Source of the DNA: Flavobacterium sp.
Lineage (GTDB): Bacteria > Bacteroidota > Bacteroidia > Flavobacteriales > Flavobacteriaceae
Direction: 5' to 3'
DNA length: 42,702 nucleotides
Assembly (NCBI GenBank): GCA_030152225.1
Contig: JASLHL010000216.1
Coordinates: 1 to 42,702, forward strand
Translations under genes and position numbers: made by a program
The notes under the pieces: generated by a model
The model's input: only the letters and a program-made list of their open reading frames with translations
Told to the model about the DNA's origin: nothing
Database searches by the model: none
In this document: one piece after another, positions 7,899 through 15,086 of the stretch
Numbering within the stretch: the first letter of the stretch is position 1
How the letters are laid out: each line of letters starts with the position of its first letter

Positions 7899-8774
7899 AT
7901 GGGAAATATAGCTACATCAATAGATAATCAAATAGAAAAATTAGCAACAAGGGGAATGATCCTTGACCTACCTTTAGACAAAATTAAGGAAGTACTTCTT
8001 GATATAGGGTATTATAGGCTGGGTTTCTATTGGAATCCTTTTGAAATTGATGATGAGCACAATTTTCAAAAGGGTATAAAATTTTCTACAATCATAGCCC
8101 TTTATTATCTTGATGTAGATTTACGACATTTACTTATTAAATACATTAATCGGATTGAAGTTAATTTTAGAACCAAAATAGTTTATTATGTCTCTAATGC
8201 TAATAAGAAAAGTCCTACTTGGTTCGTTGATCCTAAAGTTATGACGAAAGACTTTATAAATGACTTCGATAAATATTACAGTACTGATTTCAAAAAAAAC
8301 AATGTTATAAGTAAACACCACAAGAAATACATCAATGACAAATATGCTCCTGCATGGAAAACATTAGAATATTTAACCTTTGGAAACAATCTTAAAATTT
8401 ACAAAAATCTATTAGATAGAACGATTAAGGAAAGAATATCAAAAATCTACACTGTAAATGATACTGACAAATTTGAAAAATTAATGGATGTTATCGTGTT
8501 TGTACGTAATTATTGTGCCCATAGCGGTGTTATTTTTGATCTCCGAAATACATATGGTATACCAAAATTACCCTATTACAATTTTAATAATAATGACCGA
8601 CATTGCTTAGATTCTTGTATCAAAATTATCGTTTTTATACTTTCTACAATATCACAAAACAGAGCTGATGAATTAAAAACCAGTATTGATCATTTACTTG
8701 CTCAATACTTAAATAAAGGGGACGAAATAAAACAAATAATCACAACAAAAATTAACTATATTGCACCTGAATAG
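7899..8774 (+). CDS. Abi_2 family HEPN protein (AbiD/AbiF-type), copy 1
   Basis: A 291-residue cytoplasmic protein with the Abi_2 (PF07751) layout. It opens TSIDNQIEKLATRGM, then LLDIGYYRLGFYW near residue 50. YYLDVDLRHLLIKYINRIEV, YAPAWKTLEYLTFG and VRNYCAHSGVIFD follow. The last contains R203-x4-H208, the RNase motif of HEPN domains. Lactococcal AbiD/AbiF proteins cause abortive infection, and HEPN toxins of this kind cleave RNA, so an RNA-cleaving defence or toxin role is expected. About 80 bases downstream lies a small RNA unit that is repeated after the second Abi gene. The gene is much more AT-rich than its housekeeping neighbours. No clean promoter was seen ahead of the ATG. Confidence 0.88.
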   Translation: MGNIATSIDNQIEKLATRGMILDLPLDKIKEVLLDIGYYRLGFYWNPFEIDDEHNFQKGIKFSTIIALYYLDVDLRHLLIKYINRIEVNFRTKIVYYVSNANKKSPTWFVDPKVMTKDFINDFDKYYSTDFKKNNVISKHHKKYINDKYAPAWKTLEYLTFGNNLKIYKNLLDRTIKERISKIYTVNDTDKFEKLMDVIVFVRNYCAHSGVIFDLRNTYGIPKLPYYNFNNNDRHCLDSCIKIIVFILSTISQNRADELKTSIDHLLAQYLNKGDEIKQIITTKINYIAPE

Positions 8775-8817
8775 ATTGTATATAGTTCGTTTATACTCAA
8801 AAAAATAAAATAAAACG

Positions 8818-8848
8818 TTGTATACTATTGTATAAAACTATATCTTTG
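8818..8848 (+). promoter_or_regulatory. Promoter of small RNA 1
   Basis: TTG at 8818-8820, a 20-base spacer, and TATCTTTG at 8841-8848. This is a full match to the Flavobacteriia TTG/TAnnTTTG consensus. It lies outside any gene and faces the conserved hairpin unit. Start of transcription is expected near 8853-8855. Confidence 0.75.
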
Positions 8849-8853
8849 TATAA

Positions 8854-8943
8854 CAAAATAGTGTCCCGTTATTCTGAAATACGCTTTAACGCTGCACTTT
8901 AAAAAAAGAAATTACAACCTCGGACTTGCTCCGAGGTTTTGTA
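8854..8943 (+). ncRNA. Candidate antitoxin-like small RNA 1 of the Abi_2 module
   Basis: A transcription unit of about 87 nt with no reading frame, bounded by a consensus promoter and an intrinsic terminator. After ACAAAA comes an outer stem AGTGT (8860-8864) with GCACT (8894-8898). Inside is a second stem CGTTA (8867-8871) with TAACG (8887-8891), and its loop contains ATTCTG. An unpaired A-rich linker (AAGAAATTACA) leads to the terminator hairpin. A second copy follows the second Abi gene. There the outer stem and the loop motif are kept, while the inner stem has a different but still paired sequence. That pattern supports a functional structured RNA. An RNA that restrains the neighbouring HEPN toxin is my inference. 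Confidence 0.7.
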
Positions 8944-8956
8944 TTTTATATCCTTT
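8906..8956 (+). repeat. 51-bp perfect direct repeat, copy 1
   Basis: It begins AAGAAATTACAACC and ends TATATCCTTT, and is identical to 10286-10336. The repeat covers the linker, the terminator hairpin and a short tail beyond it. The distance between copies is 1380 bp, one full Abi plus RNA module. Confidence 0.9.
8916..8946 (+). terminator. Terminator hairpin of small RNA 1
   Basis: AACCTCGGA (8916-8924) pairs with TCCGAGGTT (8930-8938) around a 5-base CTTGC loop, followed by TTGTATTTT. It lies inside a 51-bp segment (8906-8956) repeated without change at 10286-10336. Confidence 0.85.
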
Positions 8957-9320
8957 TGTTTTTTTAACTACAACGAGGCACTAGGAAAAAAATCCATATT
9001 CTTATTACCACTTCTATTTTCAATTAAAACAATAACACAGAAGAAAAACAAAAGAATACTACTCAGTTTTGGTTCCTTTAAGAAATTAAATTTTTAATAG
9101 ACAGTGAAAAAATACTTGTTGAAAACGAATATACTAAATTATCAGAATGACACTTTTTATATGAAAGAATATACAAATAAACAAACTACCTTTATCATCA
9201 TATTTTAAGTAAGTAGCAACTAAAAATTCAAAAATAACCAAAAGAGAATACAATAACTTAAACATTCAAATATTCTCAACCTTAGCTTCTCTTTAATCCC
9301 CATTAAACACACTAAATTAG
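8957..9320. other. AT-rich intergenic spacer between the two Abi modules
   Basis: I see no gene, RNA or repeat in this stretch. It is very AT-rich and has stops in all frames. A weak -7-like box (TATCTTTA, 9321-9328) sits at its right end, 17 bases before the second Abi start. Confidence 0.5.
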
Positions 9321-9345
9321 TATCTTTAGTGGTGAACTAGTCTAT

Positions 9346-10269
9346 ATGGGAAAAACAGCAACAACTATCGAAGAACAAATAGAAACATTGCGCAATAGGG
9401 GAATGACAATTCCTGATGAAGCAAAAGCAAAAGAGCATCTGTTAGATATTGGTTACTACAGATTAGGCTTTTATTGGTACTATTTTGAAATAGACAAAAC
9501 ACATAAGTTTGCACCTAATACCAATTTAGATGATGTGATCGATTTATACTATTTGGATATTGATTTAAAAAACATACTTCTAAAATATATTTATCGAATT
9601 GAGGTACACTTCAGAACACAGCTGATTTATTACGCATCCAACTTCTATACTAATACACCAGATTGGTATCTTAATAAAAGGATCGTGCATAAAAATGTTG
9701 CTACTCAAATCCATAAATCATATGAAGTCTTAAAATTTAAGAATAATATCATCAAGAAGCATCATCTAAAGTATACAGACGATCAATATGCTCCTGCATG
9801 GAAAACGATGGAATTTTTAACCTTTGGACAAGTACTTAAAATCTATTCAAATTTAAAAAAAGAACAATTAAAAAGTAATATTGCACTCACTTACAAACTA
9901 AGAGACTATAACACATTAATAAACTACTTAACAGCCATTCTTAATATTAGGAATATCTGTTCACACAGCAATGTTCTTTTTGATTACAATCAACCCAAAG
10001 GGATAACTAGAATCCCAAATAAACGATTTAGAATTCAATCTAGAAATACAACAAACTTAAACGCTTCCTTAAACTTAATTCTCTTCATACTAAGTCAGAT
10101 TTCAATTAATAGAGCCGATGAATTAGAGCAATTATTCTACCAAAAAGTCAACGAAAAGCAACAGAATGCAATGTTAAATCCAATTATTCAGGATCATATT
10201 AAGTTGGATTTTACAAAAAATGTCATACCTTTGTATAACAAAAGTGCCCCTCTATACATTCTGCTATAG
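9346..10269 (+). CDS. Abi_2 family HEPN protein (AbiD/AbiF-type), copy 2
   Basis: A 307-residue homologue of the first Abi protein, co-linear with it and matching at roughly half of the positions by eye. Shared blocks are TTIEEQIETLRNRGM, LLDIGYYRLGFYW, YRIEVHFRTQLIYYASN, YAPAWKTMEFLTFG and IRNICSHSNVLFD. The last carries the HEPN motif R202-x4-H207. The C-terminus is about 20 residues longer than copy 1. That extension is encoded across the promoter and first 30 bases of small RNA 2, and the stop codon lies in the RNA's inner stem. The level of divergence indicates an old duplication or independent acquisition of two related modules. Expected role: RNA-cleaving toxin or abortive-infection protein. 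Confidence 0.88.
   Translation: MGKTATTIEEQIETLRNRGMTIPDEAKAKEHLLDIGYYRLGFYWYYFEIDKTHKFAPNTNLDDVIDLYYLDIDLKNILLKYIYRIEVHFRTQLIYYASNFYTNTPDWYLNKRIVHKNVATQIHKSYEVLKFKNNIIKKHHLKYTDDQYAPAWKTMEFLTFGQVLKIYSNLKKEQLKSNIALTYKLRDYNTLINYLTAILNIRNICSHSNVLFDYNQPKGITRIPNKRFRIQSRNTTNLNASLNLILFILSQISINRADELEQLFYQKVNEKQQNAMLNPIIQDHIKLDFTKNVIPLYNKSAPLYILL
10204..10233 (+). promoter_or_regulatory. Promoter of small RNA 2, inside the Abi copy 2 coding region
   Basis: TTG at 10204-10206, a 19-base spacer, then TACCTTTG at 10226-10233. Both elements match the TTG/TAnnTTTG consensus. Start of transcription is expected near 10238-10240, 30 bases before the Abi stop codon. Confidence 0.72.
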
Positions 10270-10323
10270 AGCAGCACTATAAAATAAGAAATTACAACCT
10301 CGGACTTGCTCCGAGGTTTTGTA
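10239..10323 (+). ncRNA. Candidate antitoxin-like small RNA 2 of the Abi_2 module
   Basis: A unit of about 82 nt matching small RNA 1. The block TTTGTATAACAAAA just ahead is identical in both (8845-8858, 10230-10243). The outer stem AGTGC (10243-10247) pairs with GCACT (10274-10278). The inner stem CTCTATA (10250-10256) pairs with TATAGAG (10265-10271) around loop CATTCTGC. The same linker and terminator follow. Compared with RNA 1, the inner stem is entirely different in sequence but still paired, and the fifth outer pair changes from T-G to C-G. The different inner stems could give each toxin its own RNA. Its first 30 bases overlap the end of Abi copy 2. Confidence 0.7.
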
Positions 10324-10336
10324 TTTTATATCCTTT
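10286..10336 (+). repeat. 51-bp perfect direct repeat, copy 2
   Basis: Identical to 8906-8956; covers linker, terminator hairpin and tail. It marks the right-hand end of the duplicated module. Sequence beyond it returns to the composition of the host genes. Confidence 0.9.
10296..10326 (+). terminator. Terminator hairpin of small RNA 2
   Basis: AACCTCGGA (10296-10304) pairs with TCCGAGGTT (10310-10318), loop CTTGC, then a T-rich tail. Identical to the terminator of small RNA 1. Confidence 0.85.
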
Positions 10337-10340
10337 GCAT

Positions 10341-10493
10341 TTATCGCTTTCTTCTCCCTACCTTCCGCAAAAGGTAGATCAGATTATTTCCTAACACCAC
10401 CACAAGCAGTACACCCATCCGCAGCATATTGAGTACGAGATTGACAACCACTCCCACGCCTATCCCTATTTTATCCGTAAATGATGTTTTCAT
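10341..10493 (-). CDS. Small membrane protein, 50 residues
   Basis: A 50-codon reading frame, ATG at 10493 and TAA at 10343-10341, 34 bases after the membrane protein gene upstream. It reads MKTSFTDKIGIGVGVVVNLV, then LNMLRMGVLLVVVLGNNLIY, then a basic tail LLRKVGRRKR. This is one long hydrophobic segment (about residues 9-42) with positive charges after it, so a single-span or amphipathic membrane peptide facing the cytoplasm at its C-terminus. Base use looks coding. I do not recognise the family. Same strand and close spacing suggest it is co-expressed with the 276-residue membrane protein. Confidence 0.6.
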   Translation of the reverse strand: MKTSFTDKIGIGVGVVVNLVLNMLRMGVLLVVVLGNNLIYLLRKVGRRKR

Positions 10494-10527
10494 TGTACTT
10501 TTTTATTTGTGCATTTGGTGTGTCGTG

Positions 10528-11358
10528 CTAATTCAACTCGTTCAACAATTGATCTATTTTCTCGTGAATCACCTGTATTTCCGAGTCATATTGATCCGTA
10601 TCTTCACTTAATGCGCGCTTAAAAAGCTCGAAGGCCTCAATTCTCAATTCACTATATGTCCTTAATTTGTCATTGTGCTCTCTTAGCTCTTTGGGTAAAT
10701 TTTCTAGTTGAGCAGTTTGATTGATCAGTTGGAGATTTTCTTTCCACAACGGAAGGGCAACTTCATCTAGTTCATACAACAAAACGCGGTTGGGTTTCGT
10801 ATACAGATCATCGTAAAAAACCAACGTCTTTTGTTCATTTTGCGTAAATACATCCAATTGCGTTTGATAGGTTTCGTACGCGGGATCATTGGGTAAAAAA
10901 AAGGCGGTCACAAAGATGAGGACAACCTGAATAAGAGCGGCAATCAACGCAAGTCCAGCTGCTTTCCAATTGGAATAAAACGCTCGATTCTGCTCCTTGT
11001 GTTGGCGTAATATAGCGCCCTGTTTCACTTCTACAATCCAACTGGCAACACCAGCAAAAATAGCAGGTAAAACATAGCTGGGCAGACGATCCAAAACAGA
11101 AGCTGGAAGTAATAGTAGTCCCCCAAAGACCAAAATCGTAGTAGCTATTCCCCACAAAAGAGCCTGCTTGCCTTTCTTTTCTTCTTGAAGCATTCGATAA
11201 TTCTCTCGAATCAAATACCCTCCAATTAAAGGACCGCCTAAAAAAGTAGCCATCCCAATAGCCCCGGTCGAATAAAACTGGACTGATTGAGTTAGATCCT
11301 TTTGAACTATAGGCTCTTTCGGTGTATTTTCTTGTGGTGTATTTTCTTGTACTGTCAT
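10528..11358 (-). CDS. Four-helix membrane protein of unknown function
   Basis: A 276-residue protein with four hydrophobic segments in its first 190 residues: around GAIGMATFLGGPLIGGYLI, LLWGIATTILVFGGLLLL, PSYVLPAIFAGVASWIV and GLALIAALIQVVLIFVTAFF. A charged, helical C-terminal domain of about 110 residues follows. The frame is open to a TTG at 11391, but the ATG at 11358 has an A-rich leader typical of the phylum, so I chose it. A perfect inverted repeat (AATTGCT/AGCAATT) sits just upstream at about 11390-11404 and could be an operator. The C-terminal part lacks any motif I know. No function is assigned. Confidence 0.7.
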   Translation of the reverse strand: MTVQENTPQENTPKEPIVQKDLTQSVQFYSTGAIGMATFLGGPLIGGYLIRENYRMLQEEKKGKQALLWGIATTILVFGGLLLLPASVLDRLPSYVLPAIFAGVASWIVEVKQGAILRQHKEQNRAFYSNWKAAGLALIAALIQVVLIFVTAFFLPNDPAYETYQTQLDVFTQNEQKTLVFYDDLYTKPNRVLLYELDEVALPLWKENLQLINQTAQLENLPKELREHNDKLRTYSELRIEAFELFKRALSEDTDQYDSEIQVIHEKIDQLLNELN

Positions 11359-11389
11359 TTTATTCTTTTTTATGATCACTCTTGTTGCC

Positions 11390-11405
11390 AATTGCTAAGC
11401 AATTG
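11390..11405. promoter_or_regulatory. Short palindrome upstream of the membrane protein gene
   Basis: AATTGCT and AGCAATT are separated by at most one base, and AATTGCTAA then recurs directly. It lies about 32 bases ahead of the chosen ATG. A repressor site is possible; nothing else supports it. Confidence 0.3.
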
Positions 11406-11442
11406 CTAAAATAGAGCAAAACAACCATTAGTGGTTTCTCTT

Positions 11443-12993
11443 TTAAAGCCCACGTGTATTTTCTCCTTCGTATTGTTCTACCGTATCCACTAGTTCTCCT
11501 TTGCCATTATAGTACGATTTGATGCTGTACATATTGTTCAGCGTACGCGGATAGTACTTATCCCCATTACTCTCTTGTCTCGTAACAGTTTCTGAGGTAT
11601 AGAATAACTTTCTCTCTGGGTCTACTCCATACAAAAACGTTCGCTTATCTTTATTGAAAACAACTGTCTTTACACAGTCAACATAAACAGATACATAGTG
11701 GGATTGACCTTCTTTGCGAATGGTTTCATACAGCGCTTCCCCTGTCTCTGGATCAAGGACTAGTTTGGTAGAAGTCCCTTGAATCAACATCAAACACTCA
11801 TTGTCCTCATCAAAGAGAAAATTTAGCTTTTCCTTGGATGGATTGATGAAAGTATAGCGATACTCTTTTTTGTCTTTGGAATTAAAGTAATCCACGTCTT
11901 CCAATTGATACTTCGGCAACATTTTATCCGCTGGAGAAAAGATGAGCTTTTCCTTATTGAGATCATAAAACATCAGGGTTTTATTTTCTTTGTATATCCC
12001 GTATATAAATCCTTTTTCAAGTTTGGCACGGGTAATTTTTACCGCATCGCCTTGTTCAAATAAATACGCTCCTTTGTAAATAAAATTGATATATTCACTT
12101 GTTGCCCCTTTCTCATCAGTAAAGTATTCCGAGGTCTCATATAAAGGTTCGCCATTGAATGTGTGAATCGCATTAAATCGATTTACTTTAAAAGATTCAT
12201 CGATCACTAGTTCTGTAGGGCGATCAAAATGAGCCAAATAGCTGTATTGATCTTTGCGCAATTCGATTAAATTACGCGCTGAATTGTAAATTCCAATAGA
12301 TTTATATTCAAAAGGAAGCACCGCTTCTTTCGCATAGATGTCGAATAGTCCCACTTTTTGTCCATCACGAGAGGCTTCGAGGCAAATTTTGTCTTTGATG
12401 TGATAGATTGTACTGGATAAACTCGCAAACTCTTCTCCTAAAATATTCTTTCCAGTTAGGTCAGTTAAAAAGCTTTTTTTGTCTTTAGAAACAAAGAGCA
12501 AATCGTTGTCAAAGGGAAACAGTTGATCGTATTCTGGTTTTAGTAATTCCGTTAAATTGAGGTCAATCAATCCCAATTTCGTATTGGATTCATTGGCAAA
12601 GATTAAATACTTCTTCTCTTGGATTTTCGTAAAATAATCTACTGGATAGGGAAATTGTTTGTTTTCTTTGGTTTTAAAATCGTAATAATTCAATACGTTC
12701 ATTTTTTTACTCGTGCCACACAAATAACCAGGAACTCTTGGACCTGTTAAGTATAATAACGTTTGATTATCGGGATGATAGGCAAACCCCTCAATTGTTT
12801 TTCTATCGCCCTCTAATACGATTTTTCCTTCTTCATCTAAGATTTTGAATCCGTGATCATCTCCTTTAGATATAGCGAGATAGCTATCATCAACCGTAAC
12901 AACCTCGTACTTTTTTTTGTATTTAGATAAAAATTTTTGCGCATGCGTCAGTGTACCACACAGTAGTACCATAATCAGTAGTAACTTTTTCAT
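11443..12993 (-). CDS. Secreted WG-repeat/propeller-like protein, unknown function
   Basis: A 516-residue exported protein with a clear Sec signal peptide (MKKLLLIMVLLCGTLTHA, cut before QKF). The body is made of short beta-rich units of the kind seen in WG-repeat and propeller proteins. Examples are DHGFKILDEEGKIVLEGD, TKLGLIDLNLTELLKPEYD and GQKVGLFDIYAKEAVLPFEY. No catalytic motif is visible. Transcription should begin at the well-formed promoter ending at 13004, which leaves a leader of only a few bases. No T9SS C-terminal sorting domain was recognised. It probably sits in the periplasm or on the outer surface. Confidence 0.72.
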   Translation of the reverse strand: MKKLLLIMVLLCGTLTHAQKFLSKYKKKYEVVTVDDSYLAISKGDDHGFKILDEEGKIVLEGDRKTIEGFAYHPDNQTLLYLTGPRVPGYLCGTSKKMNVLNYYDFKTKENKQFPYPVDYFTKIQEKKYLIFANESNTKLGLIDLNLTELLKPEYDQLFPFDNDLLFVSKDKKSFLTDLTGKNILGEEFASLSSTIYHIKDKICLEASRDGQKVGLFDIYAKEAVLPFEYKSIGIYNSARNLIELRKDQYSYLAHFDRPTELVIDESFKVNRFNAIHTFNGEPLYETSEYFTDEKGATSEYINFIYKGAYLFEQGDAVKITRAKLEKGFIYGIYKENKTLMFYDLNKEKLIFSPADKMLPKYQLEDVDYFNSKDKKEYRYTFINPSKEKLNFLFDEDNECLMLIQGTSTKLVLDPETGEALYETIRKEGQSHYVSVYVDCVKTVVFNKDKRTFLYGVDPERKLFYTSETVTRQESNGDKYYPRTLNNMYSIKSYYNGKGELVDTVEQYEGENTRGL

Positions 12994-13003
12994 TTTTTTT
13001 TGA

Positions 13004-13035
13004 CAAAGTTAACCATCCATTTAGATAAAGACCAA
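13004..13035 (-). promoter_or_regulatory. Promoter of the WG-like secreted protein
   Basis: On the minus strand, TTG (13035-13033), a 21-base spacer and TAACTTTG (13011-13004) match the Flavobacteriia consensus. The ATG follows 10 bases after the -7 box. Confidence 0.7.
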
Positions 13036-13160
13036 TGAAGTAGGTATTATCCTTTTACTTTTTCTTAAAGCACTAGGACAGAAACTTGAAACGCAACAAA
13101 CAAATCTTCTAAAAAACAAGGCTCGTTCACCACTTACCTCCCACATGTACAGGATGAATA

Positions 13161-13196
13161 AAAAAACCTCCTCAATCCAAGATCGAGGAGGTTTTC
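13161..13196 (-). terminator. Intrinsic terminator after a gene relic
   Basis: Stem AAAACCTCCTC/GAGGAGGTTTT with a T-run on the minus strand. It lies 40 bases after the stop codon of the degraded coding region at 13237, which suggests this was once a working gene. Confidence 0.75.
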
Positions 13197-13236
13197 CGCC
13201 ATGTTTAGATGACTGAATTACTATCTTTACCTACTG

Positions 13237-13572
13237 CTATTTGGCTGCATACATGTCGGGAGTAACAACGTATTTCGTTACGTAAACCCCATTTTTATCC
13301 TTGTAATAGTAATTAAATGTCACCTGAGCTTCTCTCATTTCTTTCAGGTCAGGATTCGTTTGGATGTTTTCCAAAATACCCGTTTTTATTCCTCTTTTCG
13401 CCTCTACTACTTCACACCTGAAGTACAGGTCGACCTGTGGCTTATTTGACTCCTACTCCTAGTCTTTACATCAAAATATGATCTAAAGTTGTATTTAAAT
13501 AAAACAAGAACAACTGAGTCGATTGACTTAGGGTCAAATCACGGCCAATCACGCTGTAAATAAATTGGCAAC
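13237..13572 (-). pseudogene. Relic of a small gene, family not recognised
   Basis: Two protein-like pieces in different minus-strand frames. From 13572 to about 13464 the strand reads VGCQFIYSVIGRDLTLSQST, then QLFLFYLNTTLDHILM, then a stop. From about 13452 to the TAG at 13237 it reads SNKPQVDLYFRCEVVEAKRG, IKTGILENIQTNPDLKEMRE, AQVTFNYYYKDKNGVYVTKY and VVTPDMYAAK. The second piece has no start codon in frame and two stops just before it. A terminator follows. I read it as a frameshifted gene; the original product is unknown. Confidence 0.45.
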
Positions 13573-13582
13573 CGACCTATAT

Positions 13583-13617
13583 AAAAAAAGCCCAATGAAT
13601 AAGAATTCATTGAGCCG
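13583..13617 (-). terminator. Terminator of the secreted protein gene at 13647
   Basis: On the minus strand a stem (GGCTCAATGAAT with ATTCATTGGGCT) is followed by TTTTTTTA. It lies 30 bases after the stop codon. Confidence 0.8.
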
Positions 13618-13646
13618 AACATAATATAGTTTGATTGGTTTTTGTG

Positions 13647-14420
13647 CTATTTTACAAGTTCTCTTTCGCGTACTACCGTTTTTGTATCGTTTTCCACTTT
13701 GTATTTTTTTGTCCATAGACAGTCATCGTTGTAATCATAAGCAAATACTTCTTTTACAATCACAGGACGTTGTGGAGGTGTACGGTCTTTTTTGCGTTTC
13801 TTTTGTTTGCTAAACGAGGGCGCTACAATAGTTCTACTATTTGCTTCTATCACATTGTTACACGAATCATACTTATAGGTAGTCGTGCGAATTTTTTTCT
13901 GACTCCCATCAAAAAAAGTCGTTTTTTCTAAACGTATAGAACCATTTTCATTATAGGCCCTTACGGTACTAAATCCGCGTTCATACTCCTCCGAATATTC
14001 ACGTGAGGTAACCAACATGGGTCTACCTTTCACAAATTTAGTATAGGTACGCTCCCCATCATCCACCATCATCCCTTTGTCATCATAGGTAAAAGTACTT
14101 TGATACACCACTTCGCGAACTTGACCGCGATCGGCATCATACATGAGTACTTCTTGGTACACTTGCCCTTTGTCATCGTAGAAAACATCAAACAACTTTC
14201 CTAATTCATCTTTATAATACAAACGATAGCTCTTGATGCGTCCATCTTTCAATTCATACTCAATGCGATCACTGGGAAATACACTTTCTGCATCTTTCTC
14301 AAAAAAATGGTCATACTGTTTCCATTGTGGATTAGAATCAATTCGATCGAGTGCCATTTGTGCAAATGCACCAGTACTCATCGATAACAATAGTAAGGTA
14401 AGAATCGCTGGCTTTTTCAT
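13647..14420 (-). CDS. Secreted protein with YD-like strand repeats, unknown function
   Basis: A 257-residue protein with a Sec signal peptide (MKKPAILTLLLLSMSTGAFA, cut before QMALD). The mature part is a series of tyrosine- and aspartate-rich strands reminiscent of antitoxin-MORN or RHS/YD repeats: YRLYYKDELGKLFDVFYDDKG, STFTYDDKGMMVDDGERTY, TTYKYDSCNNVIEAN, FAYDYNDDC. A basic insert (KQKKRKKDRTPPQRP) sits near residue 210. It is probably a beta-solenoid-like periplasmic or surface protein. Its own terminator lies downstream, so it is a single-gene unit. I do not know the function. Confidence 0.72.
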   Translation of the reverse strand: MKKPAILTLLLLSMSTGAFAQMALDRIDSNPQWKQYDHFFEKDAESVFPSDRIEYELKDGRIKSYRLYYKDELGKLFDVFYDDKGQVYQEVLMYDADRGQVREVVYQSTFTYDDKGMMVDDGERTYTKFVKGRPMLVTSREYSEEYERGFSTVRAYNENGSIRLEKTTFFDGSQKKIRTTTYKYDSCNNVIEANSRTIVAPSFSKQKKRKKDRTPPQRPVIVKEVFAYDYNDDCLWTKKYKVENDTKTVVRERELVK

Positions 14421-14570
14421 TGATTATCTAAGGTTTTGTTGTTCATTTTCCTCGTAGGAGTACGCAAAGTAGAAAAAAAACCAACCATTACAAAAAATAA
14501 AGTCAACGAATACTAAAAATTAACTTAAAACACCCCTTCTATTCGATCCAGATGCGAGAAAACGAGTGCC

Positions 14571-15062
14571 TTACAATAAATCGACGTGAAGTTTTCCCTC
14601 TTTCACACCTAGCATGATTTGAAGAAGCAAGGGCATACGTCGTCCTAAATTCAATTCCAAAATCTGCTGCTCATTATTCGCATACTGTATAATTGTTTGC
14701 ATTTGAAAGTCGATCATCTTATTGACAAAGACATAACGTACGTTTAAATCGCCATTTTTTTGTTGATCCACCCAATAAAACTGGGTAATACTCCCTGGTT
14801 TTGTGGTACTATACTCTTCAAAATAGCTTTTAATTTCAAGAAACATACCGCCTTGGGTTACAGGAACCACTTGTATTGAGTCGGTCGTTGTACCTGCATG
14901 GAAGGCGTGTATTCGAGGTTCTGTCGTTTGTCCCTGAAGAATAATGGGAAAGCAACAAGCTAAAAGCAGGCCGCTACTAAATCGCAATTTATCATAAAAA
15001 AAACTAAAATTTAAAATTCGGCACAACTCTTGCATATAATCACATATGTAATTAATTATCAT
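14571..15062 (-). CDS. Exported protein of unknown function
   Basis: A small exported protein with a hydrophobic export segment (FSSGLLLACCFPIILQGQ) preceded by a long N-region. LLAC resembles a lipobox, but the hydrophobic stretch continues past the cysteine, so ordinary Sec cleavage after QG is also possible. The frame opens at 15086. A TATTTTTG box at 15071-15078 overlaps that first start, so translation must begin at the ATG at 15062 (chosen) or the one at 15035. The mature part (about 120 residues) has a phenylalanine- and tyrosine-rich middle and no motif I recognise. Confidence 0.6.
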   Translation of the reverse strand: MIINYICDYMQELCRILNFSFFYDKLRFSSGLLLACCFPIILQGQTTEPRIHAFHAGTTTDSIQVVPVTQGGMFLEIKSYFEEYSTTKPGSITQFYWVDQQKNGDLNVRYVFVNKMIDFQMQTIIQYANNEQQILELNLGRRMPLLLQIMLGVKEGKLHVDLL

Positions 15063-15070
15063 AAAAAAAC

Positions 15071-15078
15071 CAAAAATA
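15071..15078 (-). promoter_or_regulatory. -7 box of the exported protein gene at 14571
   Basis: TATTTTTG on the minus strand, nine bases before the ATG at 15062. It rules out the longer reading frame start at 15086. Confidence 0.5.
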
Positions 15079-15086
15079 CATAACAA

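Noticed and set aside
7175..10336. CRISPR array or Cas13 system near the HEPN proteins
   Set aside because: The proteins are about 300 residues with a single HEPN motif, and the repeats occur only twice, 1.4 kb apart, as RNA units rather than spacers.
8906..10336. 51-bp repeats as transposon or integration ends
   Set aside because: They are direct repeats covering a terminator, placed after each Abi gene, with no transposase; duplication of an RNA gene explains them better.
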